Assembly (NCBI GenBank): GCA_017645925.1
Contig: JAGCNN010000125.1
Coordinates: forward strand, 1 to 40,294
From: Bacteroidales bacterium
GTDB lineage: Bacteria; Bacteroidota; Bacteroidia; Bacteroidales; ML635J-15
Length of the DNA stretch: 40,294 bases
Reading direction: 5' to 3'
Position numbers and translations under genes: made by a program. This document shows positions 1 through 7,745 of the stretch, piece after piece (the first letter of the stretch is position 1; the number at the start of each line of letters is the position of its first letter). Below the pieces are notes generated by a model. That model was not told where the DNA came from. It searched no databases and saw only the letters and a program-made list of their open reading frames with translations.

Positions 1-215
1 CAGAAAAGGGGAAATACATCTATGGTTTCCTTATCGGTGTGATGGCCATGCTGATACGAATTCTGAACCCTGCTTTCCCCGAAGGAATGATGCTCGCTAT
101 ATTGCTCATGAACATCTTTGCTCCGCTAATCGACTATTGCGTTGTAAGGGCTAACATTAACAAGAGGTTGAGACGCGTGAAGGTAAGACGTGTCAGACGT
201 AGAAAAAACAGATAG
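1..215 (+). CDS. nqrB: Na+-translocating NADH:quinone reductase subunit B, C-terminal end only
   Basis: Reading frame open from the left edge, codons in phase from base 3, stop TAG at 213-215. The visible 70 residues contain a hydrophobic stretch with [20 protein letters not shown], then a very basic tail rich in Arg and Lys. This matches the last transmembrane helix and cytoplasmic tail of NqrB, the FMN-binding membrane subunit of the sodium pump that passes electrons from NADH to quinone. RnfD is the close relative, but the downstream order C-D-E-F with a fused ferredoxin/FAD-reductase subunit settles NQR over RNF. The next gene starts 3 nt after the stop, as expected for one operon. The 5' part lies outside the window. 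Confidence 0.9.
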   Translation, partial: EKGKYIYGFLIGVMAMLIRILNPAFPEGMMLAILLMNIFAPLIDYCVVRANINKRLRRVKVRRVRRRKNR

Positions 216-218
216 GCT

Positions 219-863
219 ATGGACAAGAATAAAAATTCATACATATTCATCTATTCGGTCATTCTGGTTGTAGTAGTGGCTGGAGTGCTTAGTTTGGTTG
301 CTGTGTTACTTCAACCAAAGCAAGCCAAGAATCTTGAAATAGAGCAGAAAAGAAACATTTTGGCAGCGTTGAAGGTTACTCCAGAAACAAAAGATGTGGA
401 AGATACATACGCTAAGATGGTCAAGGAAATAGCTGTTGACGAGGCTGGAAACGAAGTTGATGCTACTGATGATGCGTTAAAATTGTATGTGGCTCATACA
501 GACAAAGGTATAAAGTATGTATTCCCGCTGTCGGGCAAGGGACTGTGGGGACCGATATGGGGTTATATCTCATTGGATGATGACCTTAATACAGTTTTTG
601 GTGCTTATTTCGACCATAAGTCCGAAACCTCTGGACTTGGTGCCGAAATTGCTACCGAACATTTTCAGTCGCAGTTTTCCGGCAAGAAGATTTTTGACAG
701 ATCGAATAAGTTTGTGTCGGTGAAAACCAACAAGCGCGGTGCTTCAAACGACAACGAGGTAAATGCAATTTCGGGCGCGACAATCACATCTACATCGGTA
801 AACGAAATGATAGAATCTTGCTTGAAATCGTACTTGCCATATATTGAAAAATCAAGAAAATAG
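219..863 (+). CDS. nqrC: Na+-translocating NADH:quinone reductase subunit C
   Basis: 214 residues. An N-terminal signal anchor (about residues 9-31, very hydrophobic) is followed by a periplasmic FMN-binding domain. The covalent flavin attachment motif S-G-A-T is at residues 185-188, so Thr188 should carry FMN by phosphoester linkage. A GLGA motif (SGLGAEIATEHF) typical of the FMN-binding fold lies upstream. The protein is a little shorter than the gammaproteobacterial NqrC. It sits between nqrB (3 nt gap) and nqrD (6 nt gap). Role: one of the flavin carriers in the Na+ pump of the inner membrane. RnfG is the alternative name for this fold, but the operon context makes it NqrC. Confidence 0.95.
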   Translation: MDKNKNSYIFIYSVILVVVVAGVLSLVAVLLQPKQAKNLEIEQKRNILAALKVTPETKDVEDTYAKMVKEIAVDEAGNEVDATDDALKLYVAHTDKGIKYVFPLSGKGLWGPIWGYISLDDDLNTVFGAYFDHKSETSGLGAEIATEHFQSQFSGKKIFDRSNKFVSVKTNKRGASNDNEVNAISGATITSTSVNEMIESCLKSYLPYIEKSRK

Positions 864-869
864 GTTGTT

Positions 870-1496
870 ATGCAGAATAAAAGGAAAGAAAGAATTTTTT
901 TAGATCCGATATTCAGGAACAATCCTGTTACGGTGCAGATACTTGGAATATGTTCTGCGCTCGCCGTTACTGTAAAGTTGCAGTCGGCGGTGGTGATGGC
1001 GTTGAGCCTTACATTTGTGGTGGCGTTCTCGAATGTGATAGTTTCGCTTCTTAGGAAGACTATTCCGGGAAGAATCAGGATAATAGTTCAGCTTGTGGTG
1101 GTGGCCTTCCTCGTCATTTTGGTTGACCAGTTCCTAAAAGCATACTTCTTTGATATAAGCAAGCAACTTTCTGTATTTGTGGGACTTATAATAACGAACT
1201 GCATTGTAATGGGACGCTTGGAAGCTTTTGCAATGTCGAATAGTCCCAAGCGCAGTCTTATCGATGGGTTTGCAAACGGACTGGGCTATGGCTTCATATT
1301 GATAGTGGTTGCGTTTTTCCGCGAATTGCTAGGTAGCGGCACAATTTGGAACTATCAGGTTGTGCCACAGGCGTTTTACGATGCCGGCTACATGAATAAC
1401 GGACTTATGATTATGCCGCCAATGGCGTTGATAGCGGTAGGATTGATAGTGTGGATTCAGCGTGCGCACCAGCAAAAAAAGGAGGAGGGTAAATAA
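870..1496 (+). CDS. nqrD: Na+-translocating NADH:quinone reductase subunit D
   Basis: 208 residues, almost entirely membrane helices (about six). The start has the family-typical [19 protein letters not shown]; the conserved Cys in LGIC and the Cys in ITNCIVMGR are those of NqrD/NqrE, which hold the intramembrane iron centre between the D and E subunits. The [11 protein letters not shown] segment is also typical. The stop codon overlaps the start of nqrE in TAATG, which suggests translational coupling of these two inverted-topology partners. RnfE is the paralog in RNF complexes. Confidence 0.95.
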   Translation: MQNKRKERIFLDPIFRNNPVTVQILGICSALAVTVKLQSAVVMALSLTFVVAFSNVIVSLLRKTIPGRIRIIVQLVVVAFLVILVDQFLKAYFFDISKQLSVFVGLIITNCIVMGRLEAFAMSNSPKRSLIDGFANGLGYGFILIVVAFFRELLGSGTIWNYQVVPQAFYDAGYMNNGLMIMPPMALIAVGLIVWIQRAHQQKKEEGK

Positions 1497-2113
1497 TGGA
1501 AAACATTGCCAACATATTCGTCAAGTCGGTATTTATCGACAATATGATTTTCGCATATTTTCTAGGAATGTGCTCGTACTTGGCTGTTTCCAAGACAGTT
1601 AAGACATCTTTCGGATTGGGCGTGGCGGTGGCTTTCATGCTGACCATAACCGTTCCAATCAACTACTTGATAGAGAATTATTTGCTATGCAAAGGCGCAA
1701 TGACATGGATTTCTCCGTCCTTTGCCGATGTTGACCTTTCGTTCCTGACTTTCATAGTGTTTATCGCAGTTGTGGCTTCAATGACACAGTTGGTCGAAAT
1801 GGTGGTTGAGAAATTCTCTCCTTCGCTTTACAATTCGTTAGGAATATTCCTGCCGCTGATAGCTGTAAACTGCGCAATATTAGGCGGTTCGCTCTTTATG
1901 GCAGAACGTTCTTATGCAAATGTCGGTGAAGCTGCCGTTTTCGGTTTCGGCTCGGGGATAGGCTGGTTGCTTGCAATTGTCAGCCTTGCTGCAATCCGCG
2001 AGAAAATCAAGTATTCCAAGATTCCCAAAGCCCTTGACGGATTGGGTATTGCGTTTATAATTGTCGGTCTTATGGGACTTGCTTTCATGGGATTTATGGG
2101 TATAAAACTTTAG
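1496..2113 (+). CDS. nqrE: Na+-translocating NADH:quinone reductase subunit E
   Basis: 205 residues with about six transmembrane helices. The N-terminal [12 protein letters not shown] and central [11 protein letters not shown] carry the conserved cysteines that, together with those of NqrD, coordinate the intramembrane iron. The ATG shares its A with the TAA stop of nqrD. nqrF follows after 4 nt. Role: membrane half of the electron path from the 2Fe-2S centre of NqrF to the FMN of NqrC, coupled to Na+ export. RnfA is the RNF counterpart. Confidence 0.95.
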   Translation: MENIANIFVKSVFIDNMIFAYFLGMCSYLAVSKTVKTSFGLGVAVAFMLTITVPINYLIENYLLCKGAMTWISPSFADVDLSFLTFIVFIAVVASMTQLVEMVVEKFSPSLYNSLGIFLPLIAVNCAILGGSLFMAERSYANVGEAAVFGFGSGIGWLLAIVSLAAIREKIKYSKIPKALDGLGIAFIIVGLMGLAFMGFMGIKL

Positions 2114-2117
2114 AATT

Positions 2118-3371
2118 ATGTTGTTGTTCCAATCAATAGTTCTCGTTAGTGCCATTGCGGTTTTCCTTGTCGTGATGGTGGCATTGGTTGCAATTCTGCT
2201 TTTCGCAAAGAAAAAACTTACATCTCAGTCGAAGGTGAAAATTACGATTAACGATAAAGATACTCTCGAAGTCGATACTGGCAACTCGTTGATGCTTACA
2301 CTGAAAGAACATGACATTCATTTGCCGTCGGCATGTGGAGGCGGAGGAAGTTGCGGTATGTGCAAATGCCGTGTTGTGGAGGGCGGAAACGGAATCCTGC
2401 CGACCGAAACAGGCTTCTTTACACGCAAGGAACAGCAGAACTTTTGGCGTCTGGCATGTCAGGTGAAGGTTCGCAACGACATGAAACTTGTTATCCCCGA
2501 GGATATTATGGGAATCAAGAAGATGGAGTGCGAGGTTGTGTCTAATCGCAATGTGGCAACCTTCATAAAGGAATTTGTTGTCAAGTTGCCTGAAGGCGAA
2601 ACTCTTAACTTCAAGTCGGGTTCGTACATACAAATTGATGTTCCGCAGGTTACGGTTGATTATTCGAAGGACATTGAGGTCGAGGACGAATTCAAGGAAG
2701 ACTGGGACAAGCTTGGCATCTGGAACTTGAAGATGACAAATCCCGAACCGACTTTCCGTGCATACTCGATGGCAAATCATCCTGCTGAGAGCAATGTAGT
2801 TATGCTGAACATCCGTATTGCAACGCCGCCGTGGGATAGGAGCGCAGGAACATTTATGAATGTCACTCCCGGCGTATGCTCGTCGTTCTTGTTTTCGCGC
2901 AAGCCTGGCGACAAAGTCATGATTTCTGGACCTTACGGCGAATTCCACCTCAAGGATACTGACCGCGAAATTATGTTCATCGGTGGTGGCGCAGGTATGG
3001 CACCAATGCGTTCGCATATCTTCCACTTGTTCAAGACTTTGAAGACCACGCGCAAGGTTTCGTTCTGGTACGGAGCAAGGTCACGCCGCGAGATTTTCTA
3101 CGAAAACGATTTCAAGCAGATTGAAGCCGAGTTCTCGAACTTCTCGTTCAACATTGCCTTGTCGGAGCCAAAGTCCGAGGACAACTGGGACGGCTATGTA
3201 GGTTTCATCCACAAGGTTATCGAGGACAATTATCTGAAGAACCATCAGGAACCCGAAGAAATTGAATACTACCTTTGCGGTCCGCCAATGATGACTGCTG
3301 CCGTTACAAAGATGCTAGACGATTATGGCGTTCCAGAGGAGATGATAGCATTCGATGATTTTGGAGGATAG
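2118..3371 (+). CDS. nqrF: Na+-translocating NADH:quinone reductase subunit F (NADH-oxidising)
   Basis: 417 residues. One N-terminal membrane anchor (about 6-30), then a plant-type 2Fe-2S ferredoxin domain with Cys73, Cys79, Cys82 (CGGGGSCGMC) and a fourth Cys in RLACQ near residue 114. A ferredoxin-NADP reductase-like part follows: FAD-binding R-A-Y-S in FRAYSMAN, GPYGEF, the NADH-binding GGGAGMAPMRSH, and a C-terminal CGPPMM. It is the entry subunit that oxidises NADH at FAD. This fused architecture identifies the operon as NQR rather than RNF. It is the last nqr gene; no clear terminator follows, and the small cupin gene starts 21 nt downstream, so read-through is possible. Confidence 0.97.
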   Translation: MLLFQSIVLVSAIAVFLVVMVALVAILLFAKKKLTSQSKVKITINDKDTLEVDTGNSLMLTLKEHDIHLPSACGGGGSCGMCKCRVVEGGNGILPTETGFFTRKEQQNFWRLACQVKVRNDMKLVIPEDIMGIKKMECEVVSNRNVATFIKEFVVKLPEGETLNFKSGSYIQIDVPQVTVDYSKDIEVEDEFKEDWDKLGIWNLKMTNPEPTFRAYSMANHPAESNVVMLNIRIATPPWDRSAGTFMNVTPGVCSSFLFSRKPGDKVMISGPYGEFHLKDTDREIMFIGGGAGMAPMRSHIFHLFKTLKTTRKVSFWYGARSRREIFYENDFKQIEAEFSNFSFNIALSEPKSEDNWDGYVGFIHKVIEDNYLKNHQEPEEIEYYLCGPPMMTAAVTKMLDDYGVPEEMIAFDDFGG

Positions 3372-3391
3372 GATTATAAATTTACTTTTTT

Positions 3392-3757
3392 ATGCAAAAC
3401 GAACCTACAAACAAGGTAAAAAGCGAAGTTTTACTTCAGAGTTCAACGAGTTGGAACAACCAGCCTATGCCAGCATATTTGGAAGGCGTTCCGCAGTGTA
3501 CAATCTTGAAAATAACGGTGCCGCCACATACGCAATTGCCCGAACATACTCATCCGATGATGAATGCTGGTGTCATTGTAAAAGGCGAGTTGCACGTGGT
3601 TGATTGCGACGGCAATGAAATCACCTTGCACGAAGGAGAGCCTGTGCTTGAATGTGTTGACAAATTGCATTATGGCGAGAATCTGACCGATGAAGAAACT
3701 GTATTGTATATGTTTTATGCTGGGGTTGTGGGGAAGGATTTGAGCCTGCATAAATAA
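3392..3757 (+). CDS. Small single-domain cupin protein
   Basis: 121 residues, no signal peptide, so cytoplasmic. A cupin_2 core is visible: LPEHTHPMMNAGVIVKGELHV supplies the H-x-H pair of motif 1 and the following G, and EGEPVLECVDKLHYGEN looks like motif 2 with its metal-ligand His. The usual Glu of motif 1 is not obvious, so metal binding may be by three His or atypical. It starts 21 nt after nqrF on the same strand and could be transcribed with it. Cupins range from dioxygenases to sugar-binding sensors; no specific reaction can be named. Confidence 0.8.
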   Translation: MQNEPTNKVKSEVLLQSSTSWNNQPMPAYLEGVPQCTILKITVPPHTQLPEHTHPMMNAGVIVKGELHVVDCDGNEITLHEGEPVLECVDKLHYGENLTDEETVLYMFYAGVVGKDLSLHK

Positions 3758-3790
3758 AAGTGCGTCGTTTGATAGATTTAATAAATTGTA

Positions 3791-3812
3791 GCGGTGCAAT
3801 GCGTTGCGCCGC
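3791..3812 (+). other. GC-rich hairpin after the cupin gene
   Basis: GCGGTGCAA and TTGCGCCGC can pair as a 9-bp stem with one G-T wobble around a TGCG loop, 34 nt after the cupin stop. No T-run follows, so it is not a standard intrinsic terminator; it may protect the 3' end of the nqr mRNA. Confidence 0.45.
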
Positions 3813-3878
3813 CAGGTTTGAAATTGGTTGACACTAACACATCAAACCACAATCATTGAACGTTTTTTTTTAGAAATA

Positions 3879-3909
3879 TTTGCTAAATTAAGCAAAATAC
3901 CTATTTTTG
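3879..3909 (+). promoter_or_regulatory. Bacteroidota-type promoter for the 3935 gene
   Basis: TTTG at 3879-3882, 19 nt, then TATTTTTG at 3902-3909; this matches the -33/-7 consensus of the Bacteroidota sigma factor. The start codon is 25 nt further on. The 5' UTR element TAAATTTAA is shared with the paralogs at 4729 and 6009. Confidence 0.8.
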
Positions 3910-3934
3910 TCCGTTAAATTTAAGCATCGCATAA

Positions 3935-4576
3935 ATGAAACGTATTCTATTTATATTTTTCGTAGTGGGAATGGTAGTTGTCAGTGGTGTTGCCAACAAG
4001 GTTTTTGGACAATCTGGCCAATTGAATGGGCGCGATTATGTTGACCTTGGGCTATCTGTAAAATGGGCAACATGTAATATTGGGTCAGATGCACCTGAAG
4101 GCTTCGGTGATTACTTTGCGTGGGGAGAGACTAAGCCTAAAAGGGTTTATGATTCGGATAGTTATATTTTCAATTTTCAAGATTATCCTGATATGATTGT
4201 TTTGCCTGCAAATGCTGATGTTGCTGCGTCATTTTGGAAATGGGGTAATGGCTGGCGTATGCCTACAAAAGAAGAGTTTGAAGAATTGATAAACAAATGT
4301 ACATGGGTATGGATGTCGAATGGTTACAAGGTAGTTGGACCTAATGGCAATTCCATATTTCTGCCTGCTGCTGGTTGGAAGGGAATTTCATTAGATGGCG
4401 AGGCTCATTTTTATAATGAAGGTTTTGGTTCTTACTGGTCAAGTACACGAGAACGTGTATCTGATGATGGACGTGGAGGCAATGCTAATTATCTTAATTT
4501 TTCTTCAACATATTATTTTGTAGATCTTAGCTCGAATTATACTTTTGGGCATTCTGTTCGTCCAGTTTGCCAATAG
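3935..4576 (+). CDS. Secreted FISUMP/DUF1566-like protein, paralog 1
   Basis: 213 residues. A signal peptide (about 1-26) ends near VFGQSG, giving an exported, non-lipidated protein. The mature part carries the family signature of this window: Y-V-D-L-G-L, W-A-T-C-N-I-G, GDYFAWGE, W-R-M-P-T-K-E-E, G-P-N-G-N-S-I-F-L-P-A-A-G, YWSST and the terminal SVRPVC. These features fit the Fibrobacter succinogenes major paralogous / DUF1566-like fold, a C-type-lectin-related binding module common in Bacteroidales. Unlike the three lipoprotein paralogs it has no InlB-type repeat and no lipobox Cys (SGVANKV stands where SGC is found). Ligand unknown. Its C-terminal codons are ordinary AT-rich ones, in contrast to the paralog at 19287. 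Confidence 0.75.
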   Translation: MKRILFIFFVVGMVVVSGVANKVFGQSGQLNGRDYVDLGLSVKWATCNIGSDAPEGFGDYFAWGETKPKRVYDSDSYIFNFQDYPDMIVLPANADVAASFWKWGNGWRMPTKEEFEELINKCTWVWMSNGYKVVGPNGNSIFLPAAGWKGISLDGEAHFYNEGFGSYWSSTRERVSDDGRGGNANYLNFSSTYYFVDLSSNYTFGHSVRPVCQ

Positions 4577-4670
4577 GTATTTGAAAATTATAGTAGTTGA
4601 TTACTGCAGGGTGCTTTGAACATTTGAATCATCGCAATGCTAAAATCGTTGAACTTTTTTCTAAAAAAGA

Positions 4671-4701
4671 TTTGCTGATTTCCATAAAATACTTATTTTT
4701 G
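4671..4701 (+). promoter_or_regulatory. Bacteroidota-type promoter for the 4729 gene
   Basis: TTTG at 4671-4674, 19 nt, TATTTTTG at 4694-4701. Same spacing and nearly the same -7 context (ACTTATTTTTGTC) as the neighbouring paralogs. Confidence 0.8.
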
Positions 4702-4728
4702 TCCCTGTAAATTTAATATTTGTATGAT

Positions 4729-5892
4729 ATGAAAAGGATATTGTTCTTTGCAATTATCACCATAATGGGAATATTGGCGATTAGTGGTTGCAAGAAGAAG
4801 GAAACCTATACAGTGTCCTTTAATGCGAATGGTGGTAACGGTACTATGACAGAACAGATTTTCAAGGAAGGCGAAGCGCAGGCTCTGGCAAAAAATTCGT
4901 TCACACGAGAAAACTATGCATTCGTCAATTGGAGTGTCATGAAGGATGGCAGCGGCACAACCTATAGCGATGGGCAAACCATAACCGTTACCTTCAATAT
5001 GACTTTGTATGCGCAGTGGAGATGCACAAATCCGGCACCCGGACCAGCGCCTGTCGATTCCGTTACGGTAATATTTGATGCCAATGGTGGAATAGGAGAA
5101 ATGTTGCCGCTGACTTTTGTGCCGGGTGAAACAAAGGTGCTTACTGCAAATACATTCACAAAAGAAAACTATTGGTTTACTGGTTGGAATACGGCAACAG
5201 ACGGAAGTGGTGATGCCTACGCTGATTCTCAGGAAATTACCATTGAGGAAAATATGACTTTGTATGCTCAGTGGAGCTTGGGCGTTACAGCAAGTGCAAA
5301 TGGTCACGATTATGTTGACCTTGGCCTGCCAAGCGGACTATTGTGGGCAACCTGCAATGTCGGTGCCGATTCTCCGTTTGCATACGGCGACTATTTTGCA
5401 TGGGGTGAAACGGAACCTAAGGAAACATACGACTGGACTACATATATCTGGTGCAATGGTGCCGAATATACATTAACGAAATATTGTAATAATCCATACG
5501 ATGGCAACAATGGCTTTACAGATAACTTGACCGTTTTGCAGGCTTCCGACGATGCCGCCACCGCCAACTGGAATGCAGATTGGCGAATGCCGACTTACAA
5601 TGAAATGGTGGAACTGAAAAATAGATGTTCCGTAACTTGGTCAACTCAGAACGGAGTAAATGGGCGTTTGTTCGTTGGACCTAATGGCAATTCACTATTT
5701 TTGCCCGCTGCCGACAATCGTTACGATGGTAGTTACCACGGTGCAGGTTCATACGGTGGCTACTGGTCAAGTTCGCTTGGCACCGATGCTCCAGAAGGTG
5801 CATGGATACTTTTCTTCAATTCGGACATGTGCGTCTTTGACTACGGAAGTCGTTTTTGCGGACAATCTGTTCGGGCTGTTGTTGCACAATGA
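4729..5892 (+). CDS. Lipoprotein with two InlB-type repeats and FISUMP-like domain, paralog 2
   Basis: 387 residues from ATG 4729; the upstream in-frame TTG at 4720 is not needed. The lipoprotein signal peptide ends in LAISGC, so Cys would be lipidated and the protein surface- or membrane-anchored. Two tandem InlB B / Listeria-Bacteroides repeats follow (about residues 25-95 and 105-180), each with FNANGG/FDANGG and ending MTLYAQW. The C-terminal half is the FISUMP-like domain: Y-V-D-L-G-L-P-S-G, WATCNVG, GDYFAWGE, WRMPTYNEM, GPNGNSLFLPAA, GGYWSSS and QSVRAV. A likely cell-surface binding or adhesion protein; the ligand is unknown. It is followed after 116 nt by a paralog of the same design. 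Confidence 0.8.
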   Translation: MKRILFFAIITIMGILAISGCKKKETYTVSFNANGGNGTMTEQIFKEGEAQALAKNSFTRENYAFVNWSVMKDGSGTTYSDGQTITVTFNMTLYAQWRCTNPAPGPAPVDSVTVIFDANGGIGEMLPLTFVPGETKVLTANTFTKENYWFTGWNTATDGSGDAYADSQEITIEENMTLYAQWSLGVTASANGHDYVDLGLPSGLLWATCNVGADSPFAYGDYFAWGETEPKETYDWTTYIWCNGAEYTLTKYCNNPYDGNNGFTDNLTVLQASDDAATANWNADWRMPTYNEMVELKNRCSVTWSTQNGVNGRLFVGPNGNSLFLPAADNRYDGSYHGAGSYGGYWSSSLGTDAPEGAWILFFNSDMCVFDYGSRFCGQSVRAVVAQ

Positions 5893-5950
5893 TTATGGCC
5901 TCAAAATGAAAGATTGCAGTTGTCAACCTTGAAAATTTTTTGTAAAACCA

Positions 5951-5981
5951 TTTGATAATTAAATAGAAATACTTATTTTTG
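5951..5981 (+). promoter_or_regulatory. Bacteroidota-type promoter for the 6009 gene
   Basis: TTTG at 5951-5954, 19 nt, TATTTTTG at 5974-5981, then the shared UTR block TAAATTTAA. Third member of the promoter series. Confidence 0.8.
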
Positions 5982-6008
5982 TCAGCATAAATTTAACAGT
6001 GGTATAAT

Positions 6009-6950
6009 ATGAAAAGGACATTATTTTTAGCAATTATTTCCATAGTGGGAATATTGGCGATTATCAGTTGCGACAAGCAGAAAACATACGAAGTTGTTTT
6101 TGATGCAAACGGTGGCACTGGCGAAATGCAATCACAGACACTTACCGAAGGTGAATCTCAGCCTCTTGAGGATAATTCATTTGACAATGAGGGACATACA
6201 TTTGGCGGATGGAATACATTGCCTGATGGTAGTGGTGTAACATATAGTGATGGTCAGGACATAACATTGACTTCCGATATTACACTGTATGCGCAGTGGA
6301 CAAGCAATGATACGGAATCAACATCAGATACTCAATCAACAATAGGCAGTTTGAATGGATATGAATGGGTTGATCTTGGACTGCCCAGTGGTACACGTTG
6401 GGCTTCTCGCAACATAGGAGCAAAAGCGCCCGAAAACTATGGAGATTATTTTGCGTGGGGCGAAACCTCTCCAAAGGAAATTTATAATTGGAGTACCTAT
6501 ATATATTGCAACGGCGGTTACAATACACTTACAAAGTATTGTACTCAAGCACGCTTCGGTAACGACGGTTTTACAGACAATCTTACCACTCTTGAGGCAA
6601 GTGATGATGCTGCCACGGCAAACTGGGGGGAAGGATGGCGTATCCCTACGAAGGAAGAAATGAGGGAGTTGTACAGCTGTTGCACCCATGTGTGGACTAC
6701 GCTAAATGATGTAACCGGACTGAAGTTCAGTGGCTCCAACGGCAACTCTATATTTATTCCTGCTGCTGGAGTCCGTAACGAGAGCATTCTTGAACTTGCA
6801 GGTACTGATGGTTGCTACTGGACTAAATCGCTTACAACAGATTTCCCAACTGCCTCGTGGCACTTATTCTTCGTTTCTAGCATTGGCTATGTGCACGACG
6901 GCTCCTATCGTTGGGCAGGTTTACCAGTTCGTGCTGTTGTAGCACAATAA
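6009..6950 (+). CDS. Lipoprotein with one InlB-type repeat and FISUMP-like domain, paralog 3
   Basis: 313 residues. The signal peptide closely resembles that of paralog 2 (AIIS.VGILAI) and ends in AIISC, a lipobox with Ser rather than Gly before Cys. One InlB-type repeat (about 25-95, FDANGGTGEM to LYAQW), a Ser/Thr/Asp-rich linker, then the FISUMP-like domain with WVDLGLPSGTRWA, GDYFAWGE, WRIPTKEEM, SNGNSIFIPAAG, CYWTKS and PVRAVVAQ. Paralogs 2 and 3 share the same ending (VRAVVAQ), which suggests a tandem duplication. Function unknown; expected at the cell surface. Confidence 0.8.
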   Translation: MKRTLFLAIISIVGILAIISCDKQKTYEVVFDANGGTGEMQSQTLTEGESQPLEDNSFDNEGHTFGGWNTLPDGSGVTYSDGQDITLTSDITLYAQWTSNDTESTSDTQSTIGSLNGYEWVDLGLPSGTRWASRNIGAKAPENYGDYFAWGETSPKEIYNWSTYIYCNGGYNTLTKYCTQARFGNDGFTDNLTTLEASDDAATANWGEGWRIPTKEEMRELYSCCTHVWTTLNDVTGLKFSGSNGNSIFIPAAGVRNESILELAGTDGCYWTKSLTTDFPTASWHLFFVSSIGYVHDGSYRWAGLPVRAVVAQ

Positions 6951-7026
6951 TATATTTCTTCGGAATGAAAAATTACTGCAGTCAGCGATGGTTGGCGGCT
7001 GTGTTTTTTTGTAAATCGGGTTCAAA

Positions 7027-7112
7027 TTCAGCCCCGATGGGGCGACACTCTTCAACCGTGGATGCAATCCACGGTATCGGCGTAAGCCGCCCAAAGCCCT
7101 GAATGGGCGAAA
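7027..7112. repeat. Composite palindromic repeat (three hairpins)
   Basis: Three consecutive inverted repeats: GCCCCGATGGGGC at 7031-7043, CCGTGGATGCAATCCACGG at 7056-7074 (8-bp arms, loop of 3), and CGCCCA...TGGGCG at 7088-7109. No intact gene overlaps. From memory, blocks of this kind (GCCCC..GGGGC, then CCGTGGAT..ATCCACGG) are dispersed in many Bacteroidota genomes; only one copy is in this window, so the repeat status rests on that knowledge. Confidence 0.55.
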
Positions 7113-7157
7113 GTAAGCTGGATTGTGTGTGAAATTGCGAATAAATGTTGCAATCGC

Positions 7158-7303
7158 TTATTTGTTGTTATCCTTATTAAGCAAGGTGTCAACTTCTTCT
7201 ATGAAGCGTTGAGCTTTGGGATAAAGCTCATCTATCTCTTCGCGAGTTGAATATACAAATTCGACAGAGCATCGTAGTTTTCGTTCGTCAATTCGTTTTT
7301 CAT
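7158..7303 (-). pseudogene. HEPN toxin remnant, internally deleted
   Basis: The ATG (7303-7301) overlaps the TGA stop of the nucleotidyltransferase gene as ATGA, the normal arrangement of MNT-HEPN pairs. The first codons read MKNELTNENYDAL, like a HEPN N-terminus, but the frame then stops. In a second frame the same DNA continues as EFVYSTREEIDELYPKAQRF and on to ...LLNKDNNK with a TAA at 7160-7158, which looks like the C-terminal helix of a HEPN protein. The central ~90 residues, including the R-x4-H ribonuclease motif, are missing. I infer a deletion with a frame change near 7265. The toxin is therefore dead and the antitoxin gene is an orphan. Confidence 0.6.
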
Positions 7304-7614
7304 AGCGTTATTCCTTCGTTTCTAACATTGTATTGGAAAGGAGTAATAAAAGGTCGGTTTTCCCATTCCTTGCGAAGCATAACTATAATGCTGATAATGA
7401 CACCAGTGTCAAGTTCTATGTCGTAAAATGGAGCAATGATACTATCTTTTTCGCTGTATGTGAGTTTGTCTGCATCAACAAGCATCAAAAGGTCAATGTC
7501 GGAATCGGGTCTTGCATCGCCACGTGCTTCGGAACCGTAAAGTATTGTCTGCACTTTCGGTTTAATCTTGCTTGCTTCGCTTCTAATTCTTTCAACAATG
7601 CCTTGTCGTCTCAT
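7300..7614 (-). CDS. MNT-type minimal nucleotidyltransferase (antitoxin of a broken HEPN/MNT pair)
   Basis: 104 residues from ATG 7614. The frame also allows a start at 7671, but that lies upstream of the best -7 box (7643-7636), so the shorter start is preferred. The core motif is G-S-E-A-R-G-D-A-R-P-D-S-D-I-D-L, the G-S-x10-D-x-D signature of the polymerase-beta nucleotidyltransferase fold; the two Asp bind metal. In MntA-HepT systems this protein AMPylates and silences the HEPN RNase. Here the partner downstream on the same strand is only a remnant (7158-7303). The gene lies between paralogs 3 and 4 of the FISUMP family on the opposite strand, so the module probably inserted there. Confidence 0.85.
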   Translation of the reverse strand: MRRQGIVERIRSEASKIKPKVQTILYGSEARGDARPDSDIDLLMLVDADKLTYSEKDSIIAPFYDIELDTGVIISIIVMLRKEWENRPFITPFQYNVRNEGITL

Positions 7615-7635
7615 TTCGGGTAATTTCTTATATTG

Positions 7636-7643
7636 CAAAGGTA
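7636..7643 (-). promoter_or_regulatory. -7 box for the nucleotidyltransferase gene
   Basis: TACCTTTG on the minus strand (CAAAGGTA on +). It leaves a short 5' UTR to ATG 7614. No TTTG at the ideal -33 distance was seen, so only the -7 half is supported. Confidence 0.45.
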
Positions 7644-7692
7644 TATGTTTTTTTTGAAATATTTGCGACATTTCAAAAAATCTTCAATACAA

Positions 7693-7723
7693 TTTGCTAA
7701 TTCCCATGAAATCCTTATCTTTG
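7693..7723 (+). promoter_or_regulatory. Bacteroidota-type promoter for the 7746 gene
   Basis: TTTG at 7693-7696, 19 nt, TATCTTTG at 7716-7723. Fourth member of the promoter series, with one change in the -7 box and a UTR block AAATTAAA. Confidence 0.8.
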
Positions 7724-7745
7724 TTCGCACAAATTAAAGCGTAAT

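Noticed and set aside
2133..3026. Long minus-strand frame opposite nqrF
   Set aside because: It is the antisense of a confident gene and has Cys/His-rich composition without any domain.
219..3371. RNF complex instead of NQR
   Set aside because: The last gene fuses a 2Fe-2S ferredoxin and FAD/NADH reductase in one membrane-anchored chain (NqrF), and no RnfB/RnfC-type genes are seen.
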